Assembly: GCA_947095585.1 (NCBI GenBank)
Contig: OX352763.1
Span: 99,861,908 to 99,925,907 of the forward strand
Direction: 5' to 3'
Origin: Nephrocerus scutellatus
Lineage: Eukaryota > Arthropoda > Insecta > Diptera > Pipunculidae
DNA: 64,000 nucleotides
The position numbers and the translations under genes are program-made. Below the pieces are notes generated by a model that made no database searches, was not told the DNA's origin, and was given only the letters and a program-made list of their open reading frames with translations. Shown one piece after another: positions 52,136-63,544 of the stretch (position 1 is its first letter; the number at the start of each line of letters is the position of its first letter).

Positions 52136-53965
52136 ATCATTTCATACTATAATGACTGTGTTCGGTGTGCGTTGTGTGCTGTGAGCTATGGGCAGCGCTG
52201 CTTTCTTGTTTTGTTGTTTGGTTGCAGTGCTTCGTATGTGTTTTTGTATTTCAGCAAAATGTTTATGGGTTTTTTTTTTATAGCTCAACTCGAGCATACA
52301 TAAAGCAATTCAGTAATAAATCAATGATTTATGCATGTTGAGTGCATCAGCTGCATTCGTAGTCTAAGTGACCAATGAAATGAGTAAAATTCTAATGATC
52401 TATTGATGGACCACACGTAGAACTCGGGTCCTATTGAGTTGTAGTTAACAACTACAAATTGTAGTTGTTGCCATCATCTAAATTTACCCCCATTAATGAT
52501 ACTATGTCATTGTAAAACCCCAATTACGAACACCAGAAAAATCACAAAAAATCAGTGGTAGCTTAAAATTTTCAACACTCAAAAGGCAAGTCACGACGAT
52601 GGTGTTAGTGATATGGGCTATCAGCTAAAGCACAACGAGCTTCAAACGGTAACGTTATTATTTTACAAATTTCTTTTATTCGCTTTTCACTTGTTGGACA
52701 AACCTTCTGTCATCTACCCTTCTATTAACTGCTCCCTAAAAAAAATACCGCCACGTGCTGCTGTAAACAACCAATTGACCATTGAACGCCTGATGATTTG
52801 TAATTTCCCTCACGTCTCACACGAAGCTACAGTTGTGCTCTTTTAAATATTTTTTTTTTCATTGTGAGGCCGTTTTTTTACTCCCCTCCTCTTTGCGATA
52901 CATGCCGCTTGTTTCAAATCGTGAACAATTGATTTCTGTGCATTTATTTTGCTTAGCTGTTGTTGAACCAGATCACTGGATGTGGTCCTTTGTGGTTTCC
53001 TGTAATCTGTTCTCCCCATTGCATCATCATCATCATCAGAAGGACACGACTTGCATCGAATTAGACAACACGCCATCACATAGAGCTTAGAATGATAAAA
53101 AAAAACCCAACACAAAAGCACAAACAAACAGAACAACCAGCAGCAATGGGGATTGGTGGGAGAAACCTCCACCAAGTTAAGTGATTTCCTACGTGATGTT
53201 TGTGAAGAAAAATTCTTTTATTTTTCAAGACAGAGCGTACCGATTTAAAAATAAAGTAATAGGGGTTGTTGTTGGGTGTCTGTTTTGATACCTGGGTCAT
53301 GTCCGGCATACGGGATTGCAATCCATTCCAAAATTGATTCTGTAATTTATTGCGTTTTTATGCCTTTGGTGGCTAAATTAAATGATTGTCATTTATAATG
53401 TCTGATTAAGCCTAATTCCGTTTTTGGATTAAAATTAATATCATGATTTATGATAACGAATCAAGACCAATTTTAACCAGAAGTTACAAAAAAATTAATA
53501 ATTTGTACTGTATTGTATAAAATTGGTTAAAACTGAAGATATTGGGGAAAGTTTTTTAGTGAGTCCCTTTTGTAATTTATTAGAACCTTCTGTCTTTCAG
53601 ACTGAAAATGTTTGCTATGCATACGAGGAGCTATTATTGTAAGTATCATAATTTGTATTCATACTTTAAGCAGGTTTGAATAAATAAAGTTCAAGCAAAC
53701 GCTTTGTTTATAGTTTTTAAATAACAAAACGGATTATTTAGTTAACTTACAGTAACATTTAACGACACTTACCTCTTTAATGTAGTCATGCGAAGTTGCA
53801 AAAATCACCTCAAATAATCCTAGTCCAAGAGCCATGGGTAGATCGTGGACGTATCTGTGGCTTGGCCATGACTAACTGGAGTAAAGTTTTGTTTAGAATG
53901 AAGTTAGTAATCGTCCTCGGACTTGTTTGATATTTCCAAAAATGGTACCAACCAAGTTGGTGCGC
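52136..53965. other. No gene recognised
   Basis: Frames up to 110 codons (53175-52843, minus) overlap frames on the other strand and have no recognisable domain. A (CAT)n run lies at 53026-53037. Confidence 0.4.
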
Positions 53966-54559
53966 CAGTTCTACTCCCAAAATCTTTTTTTTTATAATTG
54001 GCGCACACCTAAAGGGGTTTGAACCCTTATAATTCTATATGCACAGCGTGGGCGTTAAGGAAAAGGTGATGTCTATGAGCTTGTGTTTTGAATGCCTGTG
54101 AATCATAGCGATGTGGAAAGACAGAGCTTGGCAGAGCATTCAACTTACGTGTGGTACAGCTGAAGAACGAATCCCTGAACTTAACTGTACGTCCGAAGAT
54201 GGGCTTAAGGTTATCTGATGAGCATTTAGAGCGGCACGAGTATTGCGGTTGAATTTAAGGAGAGGTGGCATACAGCTGTCTATTTCTCTTCGGAGAAGCA
54301 TTAAACAGTGTCAAGCAGAAAACCTTCCTGCGGTGTTCAAGTAAATCTATCGATTTCGCAATGTTTTCGTCACCGATAAGTTTTATAGCACGCTTTTGTA
54401 TTCTATCTAGCAGATGTAAGGTAGTTTTAGGCACACCATACCATATATGACAATTGTAAATGGGTTATGTAGCCAGATCAGAGGGGGTGAAATACCGGTT
54501 TAGAAAACCTAAATATTTCGTAGCATTTTTGGCGACGGTAATACATACCATCTAAGCTT

Positions 54560-54864
54560 TTCGTTAACGCATTTACCGAGAATTGCGAGATTTTTAGTTT
54601 CCCCGATGCAATTGACATTCATGGATAATGGCATAGGATTTAGGATTCGCTTAGACGACAGGAAATAGCATTGGGTTTTGGAAGCGATTCTACTCTATAG
54701 TTTTCTCCCCATTTTATTATGCTGTCTAGGTCAGGATTTAACGTGGTTAACATACACACGTAGTTGTTTGAGTTCCAAAAAAGAAGTCGAGGGACGTTCC
54801 TCAAACTTATATGAGAAGCTAAGAGTGCTTCGTCAGCGAAAGAGTGAATTGGATTAGAAGGCAC
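54560..54864 (-). pseudogene. Jockey/CR1-like RT motif C and thumb
   Basis: NPIHSFADEALLAS carries motif C as FADE (the second Asp lost). Then LNPDLDSIIKWGENYRVESL and, after a frame change, ILNPMPLSMNVNCIGETKNL and LGKCVNEKLRW. This is the primer-grip/thumb order (WxxxNxVxFNxxKTxxCxLS...LGxxxxxxLxW). It directly follows the deletion of the RT core. Confidence 0.75.
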
Positions 54865-55099
54865 AGATAAAAGATCATTAATAAAAATGAGAAAGAGTGT
54901 CGGGGACTATAGACTTGAAACCGTCCAATGCTTGAAACCATCCAATATACTTGAATTGAGATCGTTTAGAACTCTTTCAACTGCACGAGTACGAATGAAT
55001 CCCATAGAGTGTTCAATACTCAGAGGTGCAGGCGGCAGGAATGCACAATCTAGAAGTGTGGAGCTAGCTTCAAATTCGCAGCAAACAGATTGGACTTGT

Positions 55100-55847
55100 C
55101 TATAGAGCTGACAAATGGAATGTCATTATAAATGAGTGTTGGAATCGACGACGACGAATTTGACTCGCTGAAGATGTGCATTGCAATAATTTCTGGCTCG
55201 TTTAAAATCGATTCGGGTTTTCTCAGAAAGGTTTACTTTGCAAAACCGAAAGCATACCTCTCTTAATCTAGAAGCCTCTTTAGAGCTCGAGTCATACCAT
55301 CCATCTTCCTTTGGTTTAACAGACTTACTCCTTGAAAGGATAAATTCTCTCATACCAATAAGGATAATGTTTTTGATTGCATCAGCGGTGGTGTCCACGT
55401 TGCTATGGCGAAGCAATTGCGACCAGTTAATTCTCCCAAAGAAGTTGTTAAGGCCGTCCCAATTGGCTTTCTGGTATTGCCATTCTGTTTTTTTTGAGTG
55501 TTTTTTTCTCTAACTACGTGAGTTATTAACGAGAAATTAGCTGATACTACACAATGGTCTGACGAGCCTAGAGGCGATAATACATTGACGGAGTAATTAT
55601 CAGGACGAGAGGTAAGCAACAAGTCAAGGGTGTTTGCGGAATGCCTCGCAATGTCAGGTATTCGTGTAGGCTCATTTACAAGCTGAGTATGGTGGTATAA
55701 TTCAGCGAGTATCTCAACACACCCTCCTTTGGGTGTTGTTTGGCCAGAAGTGAGAAACCAGCCAGAATTGTGTACATTGAAATCGCCCGCAATAACGATT
55801 TCATTTTGACGATGTTTTGTGACAATTCTTAAAATTGAATCAGACAT
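55100..55847 (-). pseudogene. Jockey/CR1-like endonuclease and linker
   Basis: 165-codon frame at 55847-55350: EIVIAGDFNVHNSGWFLTSG (intact GDFNxH), GGCVEILAELYHHTQLVNEP, NTLDLLLTSRPDNYSVNVLS, LGSSDHCVVSANFSLITHVV (intact SDH), then linker. Linker also at 55416-55126: SRSKSVKPKEDGWYDSSSKE, ASRLREVCFRFCKV. Better preserved than copy 1, but 5' truncated or frameshifted before the first catalytic residues. Confidence 0.82.
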
Positions 55848-56089
55848 TGCATTAAACTCTGAGCTGAAACATTGTCTAAGTTTGGGCTTCTGTAAAGGAA
55901 ACAGTTGTATGTATGTTACGCTCTTGTACCTTTATTTTGAGTCATATGAAAATAAATTCCGGATTGGGACATTGGCTGAATTAAGGCAAAAGTTGAAACT
56001 CAACACCACTACGGACAGAAATTGCGAGTCCGCGTCAAGGGAAAAATATTGGCACCAAGTTATAACCAGGCAGATTTAATTCCGAGGTA

Positions 56090-56504
56090 TAGGAATTACC
56101 AAATATCTGGGTTTTACTTAGCGCTAGAATTGCTGGACTGTGGGCATTAACATGGGCGTACACAGCGATTTCAGCCTACGTATGTGGAACTACAAAAACA
56201 GACAAACAAAACATAATTTACTGCTTCTTTAAACCGAATTTTTCATAGTTTAAATACCTTATCGGATATATGGGAGAAAGGTATAAATCATTGCTACAAC
56301 TGCTTAACTCCTGTACGACTGCATTAGTCCACTCTATCAGGGGAACTGATGAAGTTGGTTAGATTTACTGATTGTAAAAATCTGGGCCCAATTGTTGGAT
56401 GCGATACGAATTCTCAACGTAATGTCTGGGGCAAATGCAACCACAGAGGACATCAATTATTGTATTAAATACTTTTTACAGATTTAGGAATAAATAACAT
56501 CGGC
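56090..56504. other. No recognised feature
   Basis: Unique-looking spacer between the Jockey-like LINE and the RTE insertion. Confidence 0.4.
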
Positions 56505-56516
56505 AATGAGCCAAAA

Positions 56517-57035
56517 GATGTTCATGATATGGCGAAGCAATGCGATCAGCTTAAACACCAAGCTGCGACTGTTCCGTTCAAATGTTGAATCTGTGCTGTT
56601 GTATGGGTGCAGCACTTAGAAGGTGACCGCTACAATCACAAAAAGATTACAAACGTTCGTAAACAGGCGCCTACGCAACATCTTAAAGGTTTTCTGGCCT
56701 AACCGTATCTCGAACGAATATCTTCACCAGAGAACGGGTCAGAAACCAATAGGCACAACCATCCAACGACAGAAGTGGCAGTGGATTGGTCACACACTCC
56801 GAAAAGGCGACAGTTCCATAGCAAACTACGCAATGCAATGGAATCCATTATCTCAGGATGGTATAAGAATGGGTCGTCCGAGAAATACATGGCGCAGAAC
56901 AGTTGAGGAGGAGTCACGGCAATTGAGGAAGAGTTGGAGAGAGCCGAGGCTCATTGCCAGGAACCGCACGCGATGGCGCGGGTGTTGTAGAGGCCCTAGG
57001 ACCCACAAGGGGTACAGGACATAAGTAAAGTAAGT
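56517..57035 (+). mobile_element. RTE copy 3: 5'-truncated, 12 bp TSD
   Basis: AATGAGCCAAAA at 56505-56516 and 57036-57047 is an exact 12 bp duplication. The insert starts in the RT C-terminal part (FMIWRSNAISLNTKLRLF), has a stop in place of W in LLYGCST*KVT, then a 133-codon frame (56623-57024) with WQWIGHTLRKGDSSIANYAM and GRPRNTWRRTVEEESRQLRK. It ends GGTACAGGACATAAGTAAAG-TAAGTAA. It is very close to copy 1, with the tail variant TAAG(TAAAG)n. Confidence 0.95.
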
Positions 57036-57047
57036 AATGAGCCAAAA

Positions 57048-57384
57048 TGTATGAAGAGTCAGAGAAAAAAAGTGATTAGTCTAATTCTGTCAAACACCAA
57101 GGCGATCACTTAAATTAATGGATGGAAATTGATGAAAAATATTGGACTTCTGCGCCTAATTTAACACAATTCCCGTTGGCAGAAATCGAATGTCTGTAAT
57201 CATTTGATGCATAAAATGAAACAAAGAAGAGAAGCTGCAATTGAAGAAAAAGCTCAACTTATGTATTAATACTTTATGAATAACTTCGCTGGGGCTTGTC
57301 CAGCCAGAAAGGAGTGGAAGGAGAAACTCTTTTCTGATGGAACAATGAACTTCAATAATTTCGAAAAGTGTCAAAAAAGAAATA
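57048..57384. other. No recognised feature
   Basis: Short unique stretch; nothing recognised. Confidence 0.4.
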
Positions 57385-57692
57385 TCTTGAATCCTTATAT
57401 CATTAAAGAAAGTTTTGTTAGAGTTTTCCTTCTTTTATTGTGGTGCCGTACAAACAATACAACTAATGAAAACAACTCGAAATTCCTATTTGTAATATCA
57501 TAGATTCACAAACATGAAGTTCTCTCTACTCTTTCTTCCTCGACCACAAGCCAACGTCCCGTAAATACCAATTTCTGACAAAAGAATCTCCAGCTCCAAA
57601 TCTGCCTTTAATCTTCTTCTAAAATTGTTAATTTACAATACGAATACTGGCACATACCTTGCATAAATCGCTGGACTACCAGACAAATTAGG
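57385..57692. repeat. Dispersed ~300 bp repeat, copy 1
   Basis: Matches 63545-63850 along its whole length. Shared words: ACAAACAATACAACTAATGAAA, TTTGTAATATCATAGATTCAC, GAAGTTCTCTCTACTC, TCTTCTTCTAAAAT and ATACGAATACTGGCA. Similarity is roughly 80 percent by eye. No coding domain is recognised on either strand, and no termini are defined. Confidence 0.8.
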
Positions 57693-57969
57693 TCGTAAAA
57701 TTATTAGGTCAAAAGAACTCAGAGGAAATGTCTTAAATATAAATTACCATGACTAACATCATGCTAGATCCTGTGAGTCTATTCTTCATTATCTTGTTTA
57801 AAGATTGAGAGGAGCATAATAGACGAAGTCTTCACCATAGGAGTTATTGTGTCCTATGAATCAGTTCTTATAATATATAATTCATTTCCAAATATGGAAA
57901 AACGTTTTTATGACTTTCATTTTCGGCGCAGAAAGAAAAAGAAACGATCACAAGAAGTGCGCGTGATTG

Positions 57970-58258
57970 TGATGACACTGACAGTCGTCAATTTGTTCGC
58001 TATTGTCATTGAGTTCAGCGTTTTAAAATACGTAACTATTCGGGTTCAAACCTACTTGATAAGTACCCTTGATCTATATTGAGGTATATTTCGACAAAGG
58101 TACCTTAAACCCAACTCTGATGACACTGACAGTCGTCAATTTGTTCGCTATTGTCATTGAGTTCAGCGTTTTAAAATACGTAACTATTCGGGTTCAAACC
58201 TACTTGATAAGTACCCTTGATCTATATTGAGGTATATTTCGACAAAGGTACCTTAAAC
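57970..58258 (+). repeat. Perfect tandem duplication, 148 bp period
   Basis: TGATGACACTGACAGTCGTC begins at 57970 and again at 58118. The following ~140 bp, through AAAGGTACCTTAAAC, are identical in both copies as far as I can read. Sequence between copies differs only in the last few bases (CCAACTC against TCTGC). Either a very recent duplication or an assembly error. Confidence 0.9.
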
Positions 58259-58265
58259 TCTGCTG

Positions 58266-59108
58266 ACAGGCATGTAGTGGAACCAATCTTAACCAACAGA
58301 TTTATTTACTTCTCGCTTTTCCGACGACTTCTTTAGAAGGGGGAGAATAAAGACGATAAAGTACGGTCGATGTGGCTAGGGGATGCCCTTAAGGTGGAAT
58401 CCTTTTACCGCTTCTGTGGAGCTTTGTGGTCAATTATTTGCTCAGGGAAGGTGGTGTATGACTTCGCTCATGCAACAAGTCTTTACATCTACGGACTGCT
58501 CTGGATCGATTGAATAACTGGTGTGGTCCTGCACGAAGAATTCTAACTACGTCCGCATGCATAATTTCTGGTTGTTACAGTCTTATCGCTATTGCTACCT
58601 GAAGTACTCAATAGAAATAGCCAAGTGCATCCCGTCAATCATCTCGAGTCAGTCGTCGAATGCTCTGAACAATATAAAGTTTCATTCTTTAGCTGCATAG
58701 AAAATAATTCCTTTTAAATTAAATATGAACACTGTGCTTGTTGGGTGGTTTTTAAATGTTTTGGTTCAGATAAAGATATACGAGTCATGAGGACGAAGCT
58801 CTTGATTCCGCAGCGAGATATTCGATACTAACATCAGTTGTGACGGTGGAAAAGTTAGCTATAATTTGGATACATAAAGAGGAACTGCGGTAAAGTAGAG
58901 TTTTGTACTCGAATGAATTGAATAAGTTGCTAGATTATCAACAAAGAGTTTAAGGAGAACGGTAAATGATAAAATAATCCCAATTGTGTACTCTGTCATC
59001 GGTATTCGGTATGTCTGACAGTTCAATGAGAATCGGCTTCAGGCATGATCATGTTGTTGACAGACTATAAACTCTGTAGCTATCAAGTTGGTGAAATTTC
59101 TATGTTTC
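58266..59108. other. No gene recognised
   Basis: Mixed sequence between the tandem duplication and the LOA-like LINE. Nothing recognised. Confidence 0.4.
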
Positions 59109-59120
59109 ATAGGTTTCTAA

Positions 59121-61950
59121 CCAATGGGCAAACAAAAGCCAACTTGGTGGTCCGCGGAGTTAGGGAGCTATCAGAAGGCAAGCAGGAAAGCTTTCAATAA
59201 AGCCAAAAGAACGAGACTGGCTCTGGACTGGGAATCATACAAAGAACATCTCAGAAACTATAAGAGGGAGTTGAGAAAGGCGCAGAGGACGTCTTGGAGG
59301 CTCTTCTGTGATAAGATGGAAGGGGCCTCGGAGACCTCTCGTCTACGAAAGATTCTCTCTATGAAAAAAGCCACTCCAAGTTATTTAATAAAACCGGATG
59401 GTTCATGGACGATCTCGATTGATGAATCGTTGAAACTGCTCATGGAGACTCACTTTCCTGACTCAACTCGGGTATGTGATTCAGAAATAAGCAGGCAACA
59501 TCTGGAACCTCAATCGGTTCAAACGAAGGAGATCGCGAGCAAAACGCGAATCCAGTGGGCAATAAGCGGTTTCAAACCCTTCAAATCAGCTGGCCCAGAT
59601 GGGATAATCCCTGCGGAAATTCAGAATAACTCGGAGTGTATACTCCCTTGGTTAGAGGCAATTTTCACAGGGTGTATAAAGCTGACGTACATTCCTAGGG
59701 CTTGGAAGGAAGTCAAGGTAGTTTTTATATCGAAGGCGGGTAAAAGCTCACATGGCTATCCAAAGACCTGAGACCTATAACTCTATCATCTTTTCTTTTG
59801 AAAACCCTGGAAATATTGATAGATGTTCATATAAGGGCTAAGGTAAAACCTAGCAGTTGGGCGAAATCCCAACATGCTTACTGCAAGGGGAAGTCTGTAG
59901 ACACAGCCTTACACACCTTAGTAAGCACAATTGAGAAATCAATATACTCCCAGGAGTATACACTAGTAGCATTCTTGGATATCAGGGGTGCGTTCAACAA
60001 CGTTAAAACAGAGGCAATCTGTAAAGGACTGTCAGACCTAGAGGTGGACTACCCTACAAGCAAACTAATTAATCATATGCTTCTAGGCAGGATTATTAGT
60101 GCGGAGCTGGGTGGTTCCATCTTAAAAATGCAGGCAGTTAGAGGAACACCGCAAGGAGGTGTATTATCCCCTCTACTCTGGAATATAGTAATCAACAAAT
60201 TGCTGTTGAAACTGGAGGAAGAGGGGATAAAAGTGGTAGCGTGTGCTGATGATGTAGCGTTAGCTGTCTCAGGAAAACACTTCAGAACGATTAAGGAGGT
60301 TATGCAAAATGCCCTCCTAATCGTTAAATAATGGGCAAATAAAAGAGGTCTGGGCGTCAACCCAAATAAGACAGAGCTTGTCCTCTTCACCAGGAAATAT
60401 AAAATTCCAACAGTTGATCCTCTAACACTAAATGGTACTCCCTTAGTTTTTTCTGATAAAGCAAGATTTCTGGGGACAATCTTGGACAGGAAACTGAGTT
60501 GGAAACCTAATATAATAGAAAGAGTTAATAAAGCTAACATTGCTTTATACTCGTGCAAGAATGCCATTGGTAAAAAATGGGGCTTGAAACCAAAGCTGGC
60601 ACACTGGCTTTACACGTCGGTAGTGAGACCAATACTACTGTATGGGGTAGGCGTATGGTGGCCAGCTATGGAAAAAACCACGTATACAAGTATATTGGGT
60701 AAGGTACAAAGAGCGTCCTGCATGCTTATAAGCGGGGCGCTGAGATCTACTCCAACTCGCGCTTTAGAGGTTATGCTCCACCTGATCCCACTAGACATCT
60801 TTGGCAAACAGAAAGCGGCAATTACGGCTACGCGACTGTTAGCTGTCAATCAGTGGAGAAGTCTTCAGACAGGACACTCCACCATAACTAAATCGCTAAA
60901 GCAGGAGCTGACGAAACTAGATTACATAACACCAATGTTATGCTTTCAAAAAGGTTTTCGGACAACAATACCCACCAGAGAAGACTGGAAGAGTGGATCC
61001 GTAACCGATAACGAAACAATACAGTTTTTCACGGATGGCTCTAAACTAGACGGTAAAGTAGGAGCAGGAGTCTTCTGTGACAAGCTGAAAGTAAGCATCT
61101 CAGTCCGTCTACCTGATCGCTGCAGCGTATACCAGGCTGAGGTGATAGCGATTGAAGAGGTAATGAGCTGGCTGAAGCATAATGTATTATTCTCAAAAAA
61201 GATTAACATTTATGTGGACAGTCAAGCGGCCATAAAATCGTTGGAAGCGGTCTCACTCAAATCTAAGGTGGCGTTGAGCTGTCATTCCTCTCTTAACGAG
61301 ATGAGTGAACAGTTCAATATAAGGATCATATGGGTCCCGGGTCACACGGATGTCGAGGGGACTGCAGGGCGGACGAGTTAGCTAGACGTGGTACGACTCT
61401 CCAGCTGCTACCGGAAAGGGCGGAGGTGGGGAGTCCTATCGCGACACTGAAACTTGAGCTTCGGAAGAAGGCAGAAATAATAACAAATGTAAGGTGGGAA
61501 AACACCGACACTTGCAATATTTCAAGACAGGTCTGGCTGAAGCTGGACTTGAAGCGCTCAACTGCGCTTATCTCCTTACAAAGACGTGAATTAAGAACGG
61601 TTGTAGGGATAATGACAGGACACTGCCTTCTAGGGAAACACGCGAGAAGGATGGGTGTCGAATATAATGACTTCTGCAGAGGTTGCTTGGACGAGGAGGA
61701 GGAAGAGACCATAGAGCATCTTCTCTGCTCATGTCCGGCACTAATGCACAGAAGGCACAAACACTTGGGTAAGCGGTTAATAACCTATCAGTTCTCGAAA
61801 ACGGTAAAGTGCGAGATATACTCCGATTCATTAAGAGCACTGAATGGATCCTCTGAAAAGGGGAAAGGTGTAAGATCCTGTGGTAACACAAAGGACCACG
61901 TATGGTCTATGTGAGCATTAGCTGCCACCGCAACCTAACCTAACCTAACC
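59121..61950 (+). mobile_element. LOA/I-like LINE, 5'-truncated, 11 bp TSD, CCTAA tail
   Basis: TAGGTTTCTAA lies at 59110-59120 and 61951-61961, an exact 11 bp duplication, so both ends are fixed. The insert is 2,830 bp and starts in the ORF2 linker. It carries RT, RNase H and a zinc-knuckle C-terminus, and ends AACCTAACCTAACCTAACC at 61932-61950. ORF1 and endonuclease are absent through 5' truncation. The family also occurs at 19200-20755 and 22380-24189. Confidence 0.95.
59124..61914 (+). pseudogene. LOA/I-like ORF2: RT, RNase H, zinc knuckle
   Basis: Frame 1 (59124-59771): KPTWWSAELGSYQKASRKAF linker, FKSAGPDGIIPAEIQ. A frameshift near 59768 leads to LSSFLLKTLEILIDVHIR, HAYCKGKSVDTALHTL, motif A AFLDIRGAFNNV, motif B RGTPQGGVLSPLLW, motif C VVACADDVALAVSG (Tyr of YADD is Cys). 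One nonsense TAA at 60329-60331, then thumb and LLYGVGVWWPAME. RNase H follows: IQFFTDGSKLDGKVGAG, VYQAEVIAIEEVMSW, IYVDSQAAIKSLEAV, WVPGHTDVEGT (D, E, D, D present). A frameshift near 61360 leads to ADELARRGTTLQLLPERAEV and CRGCLDEEEEETIEHLLCSC. Only three lesions, so relatively young. Confidence 0.92.
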
Positions 61951-61961
61951 TAGGTTTCTAA

Positions 61962-63030
61962 TTTTAAAAAAAATTCATAACTAATATTCATATCATACTT
62001 TGGGCATATTGATTAACATTTCTTTGTACATTCTTTCTTAAGGATTTCGGCTGCTATTTAAGTGATCTGTTATACGTGGTCGACCACTACCCGCCACTCA
62101 TCGACCAACTTTCACGGGTTGTATAGCTATTACGTAGTTATCGTGCATTTAAATAACTATCTAATAGCTGTACTAAGAATTTAGCAGATCGGCCATTAAT
62201 GGCAGCATAAATGTTTTGACACGAATGCCAGCCTTAGGCTTTCCTAAGTTGCCGTTAATGACATTAGAATAACTATTTTAATTTTCTTAATATTCCTATG
62301 CAAGCAAATTTAGTTTCTTTGAAGTTACACTCAAGAAATTACGTTTTAGCCAACTACAACGCACAGGCACACTATCTTCTGATTACTTCAGTAAAGAAAC
62401 TGTTGCTAATGGTATTATTAACGTTGGCCATATTAACCTTTATTTGGTAGTATATATAATTATATAGATTTACTTAACTTTACCTAATATTAATTTCATG
62501 TAAAACTCGTAATAAAAGAGAAAACCCCTACAAAAATTTTAAAATTCAAATAAAATTGAACCCATGACCCTGTTAATAATAACATAAACGGTGCGCACGG
62601 TGGATTTTATATTACAAAACGGATGGAATAACATCCCATTGTGTAGAATACTATTTTAAACTTTAATTTATTCAATAGAAAACGTGCATTGCATCAATGT
62701 CCGCCTAATGGGTGGCATCCTGGCATATAGCTTCCGTGTCCGACAGTTCCGACAAGCGATGAGGCTGAACTGGACAGTGAACTACAAAAGAGACTTTATG
62801 AATAGATGAACAAAGGTTAAATTAACTTAACCCTCAAAGAGCTAGAGCACTGTTCCGGCATAAATAATATAGAAACAAGTCATTGCCTAGGGACCACCAG
62901 TATCACAGCCAATACGCCAATATGGACGGGGAAAAGACCGAATAATGGCTATGGCGTTTGGAAATTTTTGGTATTCAATTAATTTTGTATTACTTCTCAG
63001 ATTTTTTGAATACATATATGATTACATATT
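61962..63030. other. No gene recognised
   Basis: AT-rich, no recognised repeat or coding signal. A perfect palindrome-like AACCTTTAAAAAGGTT lies at 63032-63047, just before the TATA candidate. Confidence 0.4.
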
Positions 63031-63051
63031 GAACCTTTAAAAAGGTTAGGA

Positions 63052-63060
63052 TATATAAAG
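63052..63060 (+). promoter_or_regulatory. Candidate TATA box
   Basis: TATATAAAG, preceded by an inverted repeat (AACCTTT-AA-AAAGGTT) and followed about 30 bp later by CTGCAGAAT around 63085. No clear initiator consensus. Listed because an open frame with a consensus 5' splice site follows. Confidence 0.3.
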
Positions 63061-63129
63061 TGAGTTGGCATTATACTTCCGGCCTGCAGAATATTCGAAG
63101 CGAACAGAGTGCAACAACTCAGTGGAGGA

Positions 63130-63320
63130 ATGCCGAGATGTAGAAGAAGCACACAAATGGACGGTCAGCTGCAAAGTATAGTGGTTCTTACCTACACCTC
63201 GATGTTGATGCCCTACTTCATACCTAATTTAAGCTTCTTCCAAATAAGTTCCGTGGGAGGCCAGAACCAAACCCAGGTTGTAGAGTCAAATATTTTGATT
63301 AGAAAGCTACGCGTTTATAG
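63130..63320 (+). CDS. Candidate first coding exon of an unknown gene
   Basis: ATG at 63130, about 45 bp after the expected start of transcription. The frame runs 64 codons (MPRCRRSTQMDGQLQSIVVL..., with a moderately hydrophobic stretch YTSMLMPYFIPNLSFF) to TAG|GTAAGTAT, a consensus 5' splice donor at 63321. The in-frame stop lies just after the donor, as expected if it is intronic. There is no recognisable family, and the downstream exon would be outside or unrecognised. It could be chance in AT-rich DNA. Confidence 0.25.
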
Positions 63321-63544
63321 GTAAGTATTTAAGCAGTAAATTGATATATAGTCTCCTAACAATTAACATAGAATTCAACTATAAAAAAAATGCGTTCCGC
63401 TATCAATATCCTTAGATAAAAATATACCTAATAAAGTCACCAAGGAGTGCAAAATGTATCAGAAACAACCTCATTACAGAATTTTCTTTGTTTGGCAATC
63501 ACCGACCAATGACTGCAATTAATCTTCCAAAAAATGAATTACGA

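Larger units (their letters stand above)
53970..56085 (-). mobile_element. Jockey/CR1-superfamily LINE, copy 2
   Basis: Minus strand. The 3' end is at a poly(A) seen as TTTTTTTTTATAATTGG at 53983; C-terminal region 54450-54060 (frameshifted), RT thumb 54864-54560, then a deletion of most of the RT, linker and endonuclease at 55850-55100, and 5' sequence to about 56085. It aligns with copy 1 at 38765-41875. The thumb segment here (DLDSIIKWGENYRVE...) is the part missing from copy 1, while the RT core present in copy 1 is missing here. Confidence 0.85.

Noticed and set aside
60073..60567. 164-codon minus-strand frame
   Set aside because: Antisense to the LOA-like reverse transcriptase, with no domain of its own.
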